This document shows positions 47,911 to 59,735 of a stretch of 64,000 nt of DNA, piece by piece; the stretch's first letter is position 1, and each line of letters starts with the position of its first letter. The stretch is from the NCBI RefSeq assembly GCF_004210375.1, contig NC_134825.1, forward strand, positions 42,340,348 to 42,404,347, read 5' to 3'. The DNA comes from Tachypleus tridentatus (Eukaryota; Arthropoda; Merostomata; Xiphosura; Limulidae). The position numbers and the translations under genes are program-made. The notes beneath the pieces were generated by a model. It was given only the letters and a program-made list of their open reading frames with translations. It did not search any database and was not told where the DNA came from.

Positions 47911-48513
47911 ACAATCATTAGTTTAGCCTGTATAAAGTGCAGTGCAGTCTGTATTAGATTAACAAGTAATTTAAAACTGTGACTTGTGTACAATTTGGAT
48001 TTAGTTTAGTTAGAATTAAATTTTACCATACTTAATACTATCAATAAATAAATTTGCAATGTTTTAATACGACTTAACCTTAGACATTTCTTAAACATTT
48101 GATAGGCATTTAATATGTTGTAAATATATCCACTAAAGTATATTAATGTACACTTTTTGTTTAAATCCGTTAGTGTTAAGACGAATCAGTATACGTAATA
48201 TAAATCTTTCTTACTTTAAACTCCATAAACCGTATTTACACAGACATTATTTATGCCTGTTGTTTTTGTTATTTGTTTGTTTTAGAGCAAATCGAACTGC
48301 CTTCTCGCTGGAGGATACGACGGTTGTTAAAAAAATACGCGGACTGTTTGAATTGCGCGGCTCCAGTTGGTTCCAGGGGAATCCACTTGGTGTCGCTAGG
48401 TTTGCACAGATCAGCTGATTACGACGCCATTTCCCGATTGCAGATATCTTCATTTGTGTATTAGCTACGCGGTTTTAAGTGAAGTGCGATTTTTTCGTTT
48501 GGCGGATTTCAGA

Positions 48514-48891
48514 ATGAATGACTTGAAGGAGCAACGACTTGATGTGAAATTTTGTGTTAAACTTGGAAAATCTGCGACTGAAACTTTTGCTATGCTTAAC
48601 ACGGCTTACGGTGATGTTGCTATGAAGTGTACGGCATGTTTCAAGTGGCATGAACGTTTTGAGGATTGTCGACAGTCCATTGAAGATGATGAGCGTCCTG
48701 GACGTCCTTCCACGTCAACTGACGACCCACACGTCGACAAAATCAACACCCTGGTGCAGGCAAATCGACGTCTGACTGTTAGGGAGCTTGCTGAAGAGTG
48801 TGGGATATCAGTTGGATCTTGTTACGAGATTTTTGCCGAAAAATTGAAGATGCACCGCGTTGCTGCGAAATTCAGCCCTCAGAACTCGTGA
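48514..48891 (+). pseudogene. Mariner transposase, N-terminal half
   Basis: Open for 126 codons from MNDLKEQRL. The first ~60 residues are the SETMAR-like helix-turn-helix with KSATETFAMLNTAYG and CFKWHERFEDCR. Then come the DDERPGRPSTS linker and a second helix-turn-helix ending LAEECGISVGSCYEIF. These domains bind the inverted repeats. The frame ends at 48,891 where the central catalytic region has been deleted. The downstream frame resumes the protein at the third catalytic block. Confidence 0.9.
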
Positions 48892-48897
48892 GTTTTT

Positions 48898-49160
48898 GGC
48901 CAGAGACTCGATCACTGTTCTTCCCCCCCCCCTATTCACCTGACCTTGCTCCTTGCAATTTTTTCTTGTTCCCCAAACTCAAAAGACCCTTGAAAGGAAG
49001 AAGATTTGAGACGATTCCCGAGATTAAGGCAAATGCGACGAAGGAGCTGGAGGACATTACAAAAAAGCGTACCAGGATTGTTTCAACAAGTGGAAACACT
49101 GTTGGGATAAGTGTGTGCGTTGGGGAGGAGAGTACTTTGAAGGGGTCCCAGACCTGTAAC
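48898..49160 (+). pseudogene. Mariner transposase, C-terminal remnant
   Basis: After the deletion the plus strand reads PPYSPDLAPCNFFLFPKLK, the block holding the third catalytic aspartate of the DD34D triad; here that position is asparagine (APCN). It continues through FETIPEIKANATKELEDI. A one-base loss near 49,064 then shifts the frame, so the usual C-terminus through the WGGEYFEG-type motif is read out of frame. The first two catalytic aspartates are in the deleted segment. Confidence 0.88.
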
Positions 49161-49235
49161 TTTTAAATAAAGTACATTTTGTTTTATGACGTCAGTCCGC
49201 GTATTTTTTGAACAGACCTCGTATGCAACGCAACC

Positions 49236-49365
49236 GTACTCCACAGTGGCACAGTTGTGTGTCTGCGAACTTCTAATGCTAGAAACCGGATTTTGATACC
49301 AGTGGTGGGCAGAGCACAGACAGCCCATTATATAATTTTGTACTTAATTCCAAACAAACAAAAAT
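49236..49365 (+). mobile_element. SINE family B next to the mariner end
   Basis: CTCCACAGTGGCACAGTTG head, TTTTGATACCAGTGGTGGGC, AGAGCACAGACAGCCCATTA and an ACAAACAAAAA tail. It starts within 15 bp of the mariner target duplication. Confidence 0.85.
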
Positions 49366-50957
49366 AGGCAATTGAATCAATGCCCATGAAACAATATTGT
49401 AAAGAAGATAATTGCCATTAACTATTGTTTTCTATTAGAAATATAGAAATATGTCTTAACTTGTTTATTTAGTTCAAATTGTTCTAAAGCTAGAAGAAAG
49501 TAGTTATATATTTTATTTGTATTGAACGTGTTGAACCTGAAGAAGATAGACGAATGTAATATGTTCCACCACCAATAACACTTTTTCTTATGCTTATAAA
49601 TCGTTGTCTGCCTATCTATTATTATTATTATTATGTGTTGATACTGGTAACAAAAATAATTTATTTTTATTTTGATTAATTTTAATACATTAATAGCAAT
49701 TAAATGTATCGAATTTCATACATGTTAAGTCCAACTGTTTTATTTATATTTGTTTTCAATCCGTTAATTCCTGTGGTAGATAAAATATAATTTTTATTAG
49801 TTTTTATGTGTGATTCGAGAGATAATAAGTCTCTGCAATTTGTGTTTGTCGATACAAAGTAACTTCGGTTAAAAAAGTTCTACAAATTTGTATCTTATTA
49901 TGACCGTTATTAAGAGCTGTCAACCTTCGAATATATAAATATAAATGTTATTGAACTCTACAAATTTTAGTTTTTTTTTTTTTACAAAACTGTTTATTTT
50001 GCTTGTTAACGCGAAATTAATTCTCAGTTTTTAAAAGAAAATTCGTACATTTTCATTTAACTTGTGTTGTCTTCACGCCTTAAAATAATATTTTATTACC
50101 GTCAGTCCTTTTTAACAGATCAAATGTTTTGAGAGGACAGAACGTGTCTTATCTCTTCTCACACATGATACTTATACTAGGACGATACAGAATCTCTCGT
50201 TCCTTCGATTATTACTTCCCTTTTTTATATTTTAGTATTTTGAAACACAGATATTACTGTACATTATCATATTAAGACACTATATGTTAACTCTTTACCT
50301 TCTTGACATGAACCTGATGTGTTTGACTTTATTGTATGTTAAAATAGGATGACATCGTTCAAAGCAGTTACGTAGAGAAGCTGAGAGATTTCTTCTTCTC
50401 CAGTGTGGTTGTTATAGTAAAGCCATGTCAGACTATTTTCTGTGTCCATCGAGAAGAATTAAGTCCCCCATTTTAACGTTGTGAACCCGATAACTTACCA
50501 GTGTCACTCTGGGGGACCTGCTTTATGTCATTTGGTAATATCAACGTGACTTTTAATTGACTGCGTAATTTCAAGAGTTTATTGTGTACAAACAATCCTA
50601 CATAACAAACCAAATACGGAATCATCAAAATTTCAAGTAAAATTATGTTTGTTTTAGAAAGCTGACCGAGGGGAACTTCCCTAAGCAATGGATTGAGCCC
50701 TAACTAAACGAAGGGAGCTCCCAGAAACAATGAATTGAGATCTAACTTAAAAAGGGGGAGTTGAGCTCTAATTGTAATTCGGAAACTTTGAATGGTGTTT
50801 GATAAAAGCGAGAAAATATTGCTCAAACTCTATAGCTGAAAACCTGTTCAGAATTCTCCTACTTCCTAAGATCTCTCTCTCTCTCTTTGAAAATTAATCT
50901 GTAAACTTACACTCTGCGCTGTACATTTTTACACTTTTACCAATTCCAGTAAACTTG
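49366..50957. other. AT-rich non-coding stretch
   Basis: No gene. At 49,534-49,562 CTGAAGAAGATAGACGAATG resembles a Penelope-like end motif. A (CT)n run lies at about 50,873-50,886. The 71-codon minus frame at 50,473-50,688 is unrecognised. Confidence 0.4.
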
Positions 50958-51170
50958 AATATGGCTTAGGGATTAACGTACCAGACTGAGGAAATGAGGT
51001 TCTCGTGTTAGAAAAGGTGATGTTACCAGAGACCCTCTCGACATTCAGTCATGGACGCGTTAAAAGAGTAATAGTGTCAGTCCCTTTATAAGTTTAAGAA
51101 TAGCTGTTTCAAACGGCAGTTGCTGCGGACAGATTACATCTATGTTGATCTGCATCTTAAATTATGGATA
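50958..51170 (+). mobile_element. SINE family A, highly diverged
   Basis: CATTCAGTCATGGACGCG, GTGTCAGTCCC and AAACGGCAGTTGCTGCGG follow family A order (CTTTCAGCCGTGGGGGCG and so on), but the B box is lost. Old copy, tentative. Confidence 0.42.
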
Positions 51171-51534
51171 ATTATTCTTGAACTCTGAAGGTTTCTGGTC
51201 TAGGAGTTTAACTTATTGTTTGAATAAGGTATTGCCAAGGTGAATAAACAAACAAATCATTTCACTTTTATTGTTTCATGATGCATCAGTATTTTCAGAT
51301 AAGTAGGCTTAGCATGAACAAGTGTTATGTTGACACGAGGAGTTGATATATTAATAACACACATTTAGTAAAGCACACCTTTTGTTAGCGAGTATCATTT
51401 AGAAATTATCTGTGTACACTTTCTAAATCAGATCTAGCAATTAATTCATTTCTTCTTGCTTTAAAGAATATTCGGATTATCTGGTTTCCTGCCTGTCTAT
51501 GAAAAAAACACACCAGATGTTTAACGTATTAGTC

Positions 51535-51715
51535 TAATGTTAATGATGGCAAATGCTTTGGAAACTTATAAAAGATGCTTTGCAACGTAATTTAACAAAT
51601 CAAATTGTTTTTTGGATGGTAAGCACGGTTTCATTAAGGAAAAATCCTACCGTACTAATATTTTGATATTATTTGAAGAGGCTATTATTTATACAGAAGA
51701 GGGTACAGAAAAAGG
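51535..51715 (+). mobile_element. Short LINE reverse transcriptase fragment
   Basis: One frame reads LDGKHGFIKEKSYRTNILIL and continues FEEAIIYTEEG. It matches the QxGFRxGRSxxTNLLxxxE...IDEG segment that precedes the first catalytic aspartate block in CR1/jockey-type reverse transcriptases. It ends before the YLDF block. Nothing else of the element is recognisable. Confidence 0.5.
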
Positions 51716-52149
51716 CGAAGGAACAAGTAATATCTTGGTGACGAGAAACCCATCTTAATACCCATACCAGCCGTTCTGAGATACATCTTTAGAACAAGTA
51801 ATATATTCTCAGTAAATAGAGTTTTAAGTCAATGTCTTATTAATTACCAGTAATAAACATCAATTTATTGTGTTTAATTAGTATTAGTTAGTAACTTATA
51901 GGAATAAATACTCCCCAAATAATGTTAACTAATATAAGAATGAAAAGCGAAATATGATTATGGCACGATCGAACAGTTATCCTATATCTTGTGTAAGTTT
52001 CATTAAAATTGGATAAATATCAAATTTATAAAATATATAAAATATTTATAAAATAGTGTAGACTAACACAATTGCCATATATCTTTAAAGTCATTCGAAT
52101 GCGCTGGGCTGGCTATACTCTACATACAGGGAGGGGTATGTGTGTGTGT

Positions 52150-52255
52150 GTGTGTTTTTCTTATAGCAAAGCCACATCGGGCTATCTGTTGAATCCACCG
52201 AGAGGAATCGAACTCCTGATTTTAGCGTTGTAAATCTGTAGGCTTACTGCTTTAG
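52150..52255 (-). mobile_element. SINE family C
   Basis: Minus-strand copy: (TG)n and TTTTTCTTATAGCAAAGCC tail, CACATCGGGCTATCTG, GGAATCGAACTCCTGA B box and head to about 52,255. The (TG)n run at 52,139-52,158 is its extended tail. Confidence 0.85.
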
Positions 52256-52971
52256 TAACGAAGAGCTGGAGAGGAGTATATGAAGTGGTTGTTGAAGGTA
52301 GAAGACAAACATCATGGAAGGAAGTGCTAGACAGTGGGGTATGTTTATTGGGGAACGGTGCTGATCTAAAGGAAAAGATGGCGGAAAACACAATAAAATG
52401 GAAAGCTGTAGCTGCTGTAACCAAGGGTATTAACAGTTGCTATTGCAACAGAAGAGAGAGAGAAAATGTCTAATACGAAGTGTAAAGAAGTTTAAAAATT
52501 AAAATCATACAGCAACAAAACTGTAATTGTTAGAAGTATTTTAATGAACAACACGTGTTATACATCAACTGTGGCTGAAGTAAAATGAATAAACGTATAA
52601 ATACTAATTACTTTAAATAACCACAGAGATAGGATTAAAAGTTTTCATAGTCTTATATTAAGTTAAAACACTAACAAACAGAGTAACAGGCCTTAGGTTA
52701 TCGAACACAGAAGAAGCAAAGTAAAGTAAAAACTTGTATCTTAAACTACGTTGGTTCATATTAGTTTCCTGTAACTTAGCATTTTACTTCATTGTGGATT
52801 AGATAAGCATTCCTTATTAAAGCTCTTACTACCTAGAACAGCAGAAATCGTATCATATTTTTAATTATTGAGTCTAGAGGTTGTTATAGGTAAGTATTGA
52901 TGCTGCTTTCACAGATACTATCACAGAAGGATTTCTAGAAAAAATAGCATGCTTTGTTAAGAATTACCAGT
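52256..52971. other. 3' flank of the receptor gene
   Basis: The plus frame 52,285-52,473 is unrecognised. On the minus strand a possible polyadenylation signal, ATTAAA, lies at 52,860-52,865, about 107 bp beyond the receptor stop codon. Confidence 0.4.
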
Positions 52972-54225
52972 TTATATTCCAATACTGTTCTTCATTTCAG
53001 GATTCATCTGCAGTAAAATGACAAGAAAAGTAACAGCAGCTCCAACCACACTAAAGGTAAACTCTCTAGTTATAGTGAAGGCGTCACCTGCACTGAGACC
53101 GATAGTTGGGCCACTTAACCTACTGATAAAGAGTTGGACTTCATGATAAAGTTGTATATCCACAGGAACAGTAACAGTTAAGCTGTAGATGGTAGAGAGT
53201 AAAGCATGAGCTTCTTTAGATACCCCAGAGGCTGTTTCTGAAAGCAGGATGAAAATCATACATGAAACCAGACAATATGGAATGCGAGGGCCAACAACTT
53301 CAAGAATGGCTTTTTCAGGAGAGTCGTTTACATTAGTGATTAAGCTATACACCAGACTATAAATATTCTGAATACTAACCATATACCAGAGCATGACGAT
53401 ATCTGAGAAGAAGGTGTTGAGATCATTGACAGTCGCACACAAATTTGTGTGGCGCCATCGAATTTCTCTAACTCTGTTGGCTGTGATGAATCTGGTCTTC
53501 AAACTCACGCTGTTGTTCAACTCTTTAAAACGGTCACGGAGAACAACACAAAAACTGGAATAAAATATGATTGGAAAGTAGAGAGACGGGAGAACAATAA
53601 ATTCACATAATACGATATCATACCATTTAATAATGTCATCAAACAGATTGCTGTCATTACTGGTATCATTTGAAGTAGTGTTAGTTTCGGTGGCTCCTTC
53701 AGATATGATTGGAAATGTGACATACATAACGTCTATAAAAAAATCGATAAAATGAGTAGCCCACACGTAGAAAATCAAACAATTAATTTTAAAATTAAGA
53801 CTCAGCTTTTTCCTCTTTCTTATCATAGAATAAGGTGTATTACTGTCGTCTGTGGATGTTAACATGGATAATAGAGGTTTGCTAAGCTTGTTTATCCTAA
53901 TCAAAGTCATTCCCCATACAAATGTTGCAAAACTTTCAAGAAAAAACATGATTATTCCGGTTGTATCGCTTTTAATTACCAGTAGGTAAAAGGATCGTTT
54001 AATTGTATACAAAATCATCAGTAACCAGATGAAGTAGGTCCAAGTTTTCCATGGAGAAAATGACAGTCTTTTTGACGAGCTGGTTTCTCCAGACTGTAAG
54101 TGAATTCCTAGAAACTTTAAAGACAGAATCAAGAAACGAAGTCTTCCAGCAGAAGATGGAATGGATTCTTCTGTTGGTGTTGGCTGGACTTTCAACTTCA
54201 TCATGTTAGCCACGTTTGTCTGCAT
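52972..54225 (-). CDS. Gustatory-receptor-like seven-transmembrane protein
   Basis: An intact 417-residue frame without introns, the usual size for arthropod gustatory receptors (7tm_7 family). These are membrane proteins of chemosensory cells that work as ligand-gated cation channels with an intracellular N-terminus. Likely membrane segments are at about 62-83, 90-111, 145-174, 203-229, 272-297, 315-333 and 390-407. The last contains TFLVILLQM (399-407), matching the family signature TYhhhhhQF with F for Y and M for F. Basic stretches RKRKK (136-140) and the 230-260 loop fall on the predicted inner side. The TM3-TM4 loop carries three N-glycosylation sequons (NTT, NDT, NDS at 182-192), fitting an outer position. 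The first ATG has a weak context. Met8, preceded by CTAAC with A at -3, may be the true start. The ligand cannot be told from sequence, and no second receptor gene is seen nearby. Intronless receptors are known in arthropods. Confidence 0.92.
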   Translation of the reverse strand: MQTNVANMMKLKVQPTPTEESIPSSAGRLRFLILSLKFLGIHLQSGETSSSKRLSFSPWKTWTYFIWLLMILYTIKRSFYLLVIKSDTTGIIMFFLESFATFVWGMTLIRINKLSKPLLSMLTSTDDSNTPYSMIRKRKKLSLNFKINCLIFYVWATHFIDFFIDVMYVTFPIISEGATETNTTSNDTSNDSNLFDDIIKWYDIVLCEFIVLPSLYFPIIFYSSFCVVLRDRFKELNNSVSLKTRFITANRVREIRWRHTNLCATVNDLNTFFSDIVMLWYMVSIQNIYSLVYSLITNVNDSPEKAILEVVGPRIPYCLVSCMIFILLSETASGVSKEAHALLSTIYSLTVTVPVDIQLYHEVQLFISRLSGPTIGLSAGDAFTITREFTFSVVGAAVTFLVILLQMNPEMKNSIGI

Positions 54226-55604
54226 CCTAGGTATCTGTAGTTTATCCGTGCCCGATGCCCAACGTGTGTTGTTGTGGGATCATGCAAGACCAAATAACAA
54301 AAGTCTCGCCACTTGTTAAGTTGTTGTTACTTACGCATGTATATTTATTCCATATTGATTCTCGTTGTTTTATTTCGATCAATGGATAAAGCATCTGCTT
54401 GTATAAATTTAAGCTTGTCACGCTCAAAATTAACGCTTTAAATCAGAGCAGGTGTTGATTTTCTCCACATTTGTAATTTAACACAAAAACACCTAATAAG
54501 AATGTATGGTTTTTATAAACACGTGTATTTGTATTGGTTTCAAGAGACACAGTGTAAGATATAATTACTAAATTAAATGTAAATATAAATATGGATATAA
54601 ATATTTGCTGAATAGTTTTGTACAGATCTTATAATTTCTACTGAAAATACAACAGATGATGTCTGTACTATAAATTCGATGCATACAACAGAAGTCGTAC
54701 CTAACTTAAGAGTTTTCTTAGGCTTGTTCGTATTTAATAGTTATTTGATTCACTTTCAACTGTTATAAAATGTATAATTTACAAGTATACTTTACTTGGT
54801 TATTATGTGAAATAAATGACGCAAGAAAGGGAAAAACCAATAATATTTCATATTTTGTATGTAATTTGTTCATTTCTAGTTCATTAGTGAGCTTGAGGTT
54901 TCGATGTCCAAGGTGGACACAGCACACATTGTAGCGTTATACTATAAACACGGAATTCACGAATCACTAGATGGCCATCTTATTATCACATTTTAAAACA
55001 ATACCAACTAAAAACAGTCCTTATTTCTGACTGATTTGTATTACCCTTGTTTGTACACCTTGTTTTTATAAAGCTGAATTATTTTATCATCTTTTTATAG
55101 GTATGTATTTTTTTAATCCACACAAACAGACTGTTAAACGATTTATAAAATTTTAACATAAAGGAGTGAACGCTATAAAGTAATAATTAGATAAACCTGA
55201 TGTAATAACAATTATGCTTTACTTCTAATACCAATGAGTTAGTGATCATTCTTAGAAGAATGGGATGTGCAATGTGGCCCCAGTATTTGTTAACTTTTAG
55301 TCGCAACCAGGCAGCTTATAGAACAATTTGACTGATATGGAATCTAATTACAGTTTTGGACCCAGGAGGTCAAGCACTTTCAATTGATGTATTTGATCGC
55401 GTTCAAGGTCTTATAGATTAACTTATTCTAATTTTGCCTTACAAGTTTCAATTTGCGGGTAAGTTGGTAAAGATCCTGATGAATAATAAAATGGAATATA
55501 TCTGATAATAAAGGGTAAGAAAGGTCTTATAAGTTAATTTACTCTAAGCATGCCAAAACGCGCCGCGAATATTGAGGATTCTCTCTTGTTCTCGTTTGAA
55601 TACA
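54226..55604. other. Upstream flank of the receptor gene
   Basis: AT-rich, with no repeat recognised. Around 54,960-54,980, CACTAGATGGCCATC resembles a CTCF core. No TATA or initiator arrangement stands out. Confidence 0.4.
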
Positions 55605-55715
55605 TCCTGCTGCGGACCAGTGGCAGGTTTACTGACTTATAACTCTAAAATTCAGGGCTCGATTACTCGCAATGGACAGAACACAGGCATCCTGTTTGAT
55701 AGTTTAACAACATTA
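55605..55715 (+). mobile_element. tRNA-like SINE, family B/C, diverged
   Basis: GCGGACCAGTGGCAGGTTTA, CTTATAACTCTAAAATTCAG and GGGCTCGATTACTCGC, then GACAGAACACAGGC. The head is closer to C and the body closer to B. Confidence 0.6.
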
Positions 55716-56224
55716 ACGTTTTAATAATCGATATGCTACAAGAGTATCAACTTTTTAAAAAAGCTGTGTTACCTCACAACAACACACCCTGTGTTCCTTA
55801 ACTCCTACACAGCAGGCAAGTTGTTGGTAGCAGAGTCAATTGATGATGACCGCCGGTTAAGGGTTAAACAAACTCACTAGAACAGTAATACAGTTTGTTG
55901 TTGTAGCGATATGAACACAAAAGTTTCGAAAGCCCAAATGACTTACCATTTCAGTTGAAAATGTAAAATTGTATTTATTTAAATAAACTTTTGTGCTGTA
56001 AGATCAAATTTTTATTATGTGCATCATCCAAACACGTTTTTATTTTGTTTCATTTGTTCATAATAGCTGTGTTGTTGTTAACGTAATGTTTATTATTTAT
56101 TCACAATGTAAAGAAGCGGTCGATTTGATCTAGTGATGGTGATAGATAGCACGCTATTCAAAGAATGTATCAGGTTTCAAAACTTTCTTCTCTGTTTCCA
56201 TTAGATTTTAAAACTTTCTTTACC

Positions 56225-56330
56225 CATAGTCCCCTGGTGGGACAGCTGTAAATCTACGGACTTACAACGCTAATATCTAGGGTTCGATTCGTGGGCACAT
56301 CAGTTAGCCCGATGTGGCTATGATAGAAAA
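56225..56330 (+). mobile_element. SINE family C
   Basis: CCCCTGGTGGGACAGCTG, TCTACGGACTTACAACGCTA, GGGTTCGATTC and TTAGCCCGATGTGGCTATGA, in family C order. Confidence 0.85.
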
Positions 56331-56919
56331 CCATTGTTAGAATTGGAAAGTACGCTATGATTGAAAATGTTTAAATACTGAAGAGTTTATTCACTCATTG
56401 GATCATACCGAGATCGACTTATAAACATGACACTACAGAGTGAGAACAAAATATTAAAACGATTTTGGAGTTTCACCACGTCGTTAAATTCCACGTCACA
56501 ATTGTTATTCATAGCTTATCAGATTGTGCACTTTGAGAATAGGTCCGAAGCTTAATTTTTCCAGCAAAATGCATCGTCTTAAAGCTGCCACGACCAAAGC
56601 ACGTCCCTCTTTCCTACATGCTTTCTATAGTAAATTTAATGCGTAAAAATAATATTTTTCTAGCTCCTATTTAAGTAGTCCAGTCGAATAAAAATCAGTC
56701 GATTGTCTTTCCATAGAATAACTTGAAGACCCCTTTCATTCTTCAGCTGATTGACGTTTTGAAATGTTTAAAAGGATATGTCATTGAAGAAAGTAATGTA
56801 CACGTCACTTGTGTCGCTTTTTCACACAAAACTCCTTCATCATTATGTCGAATAATATTATTTGTGGTACGCTGACCTGTATGATAATGTATTCTAAACT
56901 GTTACAAGACACTGACCAT
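56331..56919. other. Non-coding stretch
   Basis: Nothing recognised. Confidence 0.35.
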
Positions 56920-58975
56920 GTTTACCATGTCTATAACATAATGTTCCGGGACACGAAGGGACCTATGATCCTCTTAACTAAATTCAAACTATTAAATAAA
57001 TACATTTTAAACAAATCATACAGACAGTCCTTACTGTTCATGTAGTTATCAAAGTTTCTTTAAAACTCGCTTAAATTTACTGCCTCCACAACACCCGAAA
57101 GTAACCCATTCCACAGAAAAATAAAATTGTCTCAACCGAAGATAACTCCTATTTTACAATATATTTATATCTGTGTCTTCTAGTACTACTATTCTCGCCA
57201 TTAAGTACGAAAAAGATGATACATCAACACTACCAGTTCCATTTACAAACTTAAACATCTCAATTAGGTCCCTTTTACATCTTCTTTTACCAAGAGAAAA
57301 CAATTTCAGATATTTTAATATCTCCTCAGATGATAATTCATTCATCCCATATACAGTTCTAGTAATTCTCCAATTAATCTTTTTGGAAAATCCAATGTTC
57401 TTCCTAAGATAAGGAGTCCAAGACTGAACATAATATTTTAAATGTAACCTAACTAGTGACCTATACAATGAAATTATAATTTCTTTAGATTCGAATTCTA
57501 TATTTCCGTAGATTCAAACTACCGCTAGCAATATCACACTACTTAGGTAGATTAATGGACTGATTAACAAATTACTAAGATCCCTTTTTTCATAACATTA
57601 TTGTGGCTATTTCCATTCAAATTATAGTTATAATTCAAATTGTGATATCGATATCAAATTTTACATTTATTATATTTATAACTAATCTGCCATTTATTTG
57701 CCTGACTCAATAAATGATTTAAGTTCTTTTGTAAAACAGCAGCATCCCATTCAGAGCTGGAAACACCAAAATTCTTAATATTATCAGCAAGTTTAAGTAT
57801 AGTACCAATCATTCTTTCGCCTATGTCACTGATGTGAGTAAAAAAGAGCAATGGTTCTAAGACTAAGCCATGAGGTACACCACTTGCAATATTAATACAG
57901 TTTTACTAAACTCCATTTATAACAATCTTTTGTTTCCTTCTATCAAGCCACTTTTCTATCTAATTAGTTAACTTATACCCCACACTTATAAAGAGAAGTT
58001 TCTTTATAAACCCTTTATGTAGCACTTGCCAAATGCTTTCTGAAAATTCAGATACACCAAATACACACCATTATCCTCATCTGCGTATGCAGTAATATTT
58101 TAAAACACTTTGACTATTTAATAAAATATTAAACTTTGTTAAATTACTTTGCAAAGCACCTCTAATCAGACTTTTTAAATCTATCACACCAACTATCACA
58201 TGGTGTAAAGCGAATGGGACAATTTTAATCAGTTTCCTTAAAAAAAGTAGTGGCTTTATTTAACTTCCAGTACTTTTGTACCTGCTCACTTTTCAAGGAC
58301 TTATAAAACATAGTAGCAAGTTGCTCACATATCCAGTCCTTAACCTTCTTCAAAACCCTTGGGGAAGTATCATCTGGTCAAGGACCCTTACCATTCTTTA
58401 AGCTTCCCAATTTTATCCAAACAAGCACACAATTAATGCAATCATCTTGTTAGACCTTGTGTCGATCTATCATCTGTTTAGGATGAGGAATACTGCTTAA
58501 ACTATCATTAGTAGAAACAGAAGTAAAAGTAGAATTTAAAAATCGAGCCATCTCATCATAATCACCAGATACAAGGTTTCATTTATTATTTCTCAAGAGA
58601 TGAATCCTGCCCTATTATTTTATTAACATTAATGTATTTTTAAAACTCCTGATAATTTTTACATTTTCAGACAACCTTTTATTTTCTAATCCCCTCTTTG
58701 AACAACATCCTGATCTTCTATAATTTTTAAATCTTATTTGTTAAATTTCTAAAACTTTTCTTTAATTTTATTTCTTTTTCTGAGATACCTTGTTTTTACT
58801 TGCAGCCATCCATTTGTTTCTGCAAGGAATATGTTTATCTTGAATATTTAAACATTTATATATAAAATTTTCGATATTTGATTAGTGTCTCCAAACAACT
58901 CAGCTGCCCATGTCTCAACAAATAATTTTCGTCACATCCCTTTAAAATTTGCAATCAAAATATTTTATTTTTGAT
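56920..58975 (-). mobile_element. 5'-truncated CR1-like LINE relic
   Basis: Same family as the element at 11.2-14.4 kb. For example, SSIPHLEQLIDETKV there aligns with SSIPHPKQMIDRHKV-type sequence here (about 58,480). In minus-strand order it has the region just after the endonuclease (58,975-58,700), GPxxPDDTSPRVLKKV fingers (about 58,390), VYLVYLNFQKAFGKC (about 58,050), VPHGLVLEPLLFFTHISDI (about 57,830), ILKLADNIKNFGV and the LVRLHLKYYVQSWTPYLRK thumb (about 57,450). The C-terminal tail runs down to about 56,920. The catalytic block reads LADN instead of F/YADD, and stops interrupt all frames. ORF1 and the endonuclease are missing, a typical 5' truncation. Confidence 0.88.
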
Positions 58976-59049
58976 CTTCATATGAAGCAAAAAAACGAAC
59001 TCAGTAGAACAATGCTCACTTGTCCCCAGTTATTCTCCATTTTGCTTTC

Positions 59050-59240
59050 ACAGTTGAAAGGGCGAGCATGTTTGGTGTGATGGGGATTCGGGCTGCTCTT
59101 TTACCAACGAATAGTGAGATTGACCGTCACATTATAACGCCCCCACTGCTTAAAGGGCAAGCATGTTTGGTGTGATGTGGATTCGAACCTGCGCCCCTCG
59201 GCTTATGAATCGAGTGACTTAACCATCTAGCCATGTGAGG
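59050..59240 (-). mobile_element. SINE family A, rearranged copy
   Basis: The plus strand reads the box B region (GAAAGGGCGAGCATGTTTGG) and then jumps to the CTGCTCTTTTACCAACGAA body. It then passes the same GCATGTTTGGTGTGATG segment again before the head. The internal segment is therefore present twice and the 3' half of the body is missing. Confidence 0.82.
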
Positions 59241-59639
59241 CCTAAATAAAAAAACACTTTTTAGAGTTATGAGAATAACACAGCTCTGCATTACCGATAC
59301 TTTTTGTCCATTAAAAACATGTTTCGTTGTACCTTTTCTCATAATTTGTTTATTATTGTGAAATAATACATTATACCTGAAGATCGCCATTTAATAACAT
59401 TCACAATCATATAGACTACATTCTCTCCACAAAGTGTTGATAGTCACTTATCATAGATCACAGAAATTTTCTTGAAATTGGTTGTGGGATAGACAACTAT
59501 CTCGTGTTTACAAGAATAAAATTATAAATAATGAAGAAAAGCAAACTTTATATAATGTAATATTTAACAGATTAAAGATGGTTTAATAATAATGAGGTCT
59601 GTAACAGACTGGACCCAAATGATTGTGTTTGATTATTTG

Positions 59640-59735
59640 TAATTAAGTTCAAAGCTACACAATGTGCTATCTATGTTGTGCCCACCACTGGTATCGAAAT
59701 CCAGTTTATAGTGTTGTAACTTCAAAGACAGAGAC
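59640..59735 (-). mobile_element. SINE family B
   Basis: AAAGCTACACAATGTGCTAT, TGTGCCCACCACTGGTATCG and GTGTTGTAACTTC, in minus-strand family B order; head truncated. Confidence 0.82.

Larger units (their letters stand above)
48318..49221 (+). mobile_element. Internally deleted mariner element with both ends
   Basis: A 904-bp element with 29-bp imperfect inverted repeats at 48,318-48,346 and 49,193-49,221 (inner 17 bp AAAATACGCGGACTG-type identical), flanked by TA on each side (48,316-48,317 and 49,222-49,223). Autonomous mariners are about 1.3 kb, so roughly 400 bp are missing from the middle of the transposase. The terminal repeats suggest it could once have been mobilised in trans. Confidence 0.94.

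Noticed and set aside
48146..48464. Several overlapping frames of 60-90 codons before and across the mariner left end
   Set aside because: They cross the inverted repeat and target site of the element and include no conserved protein segment.
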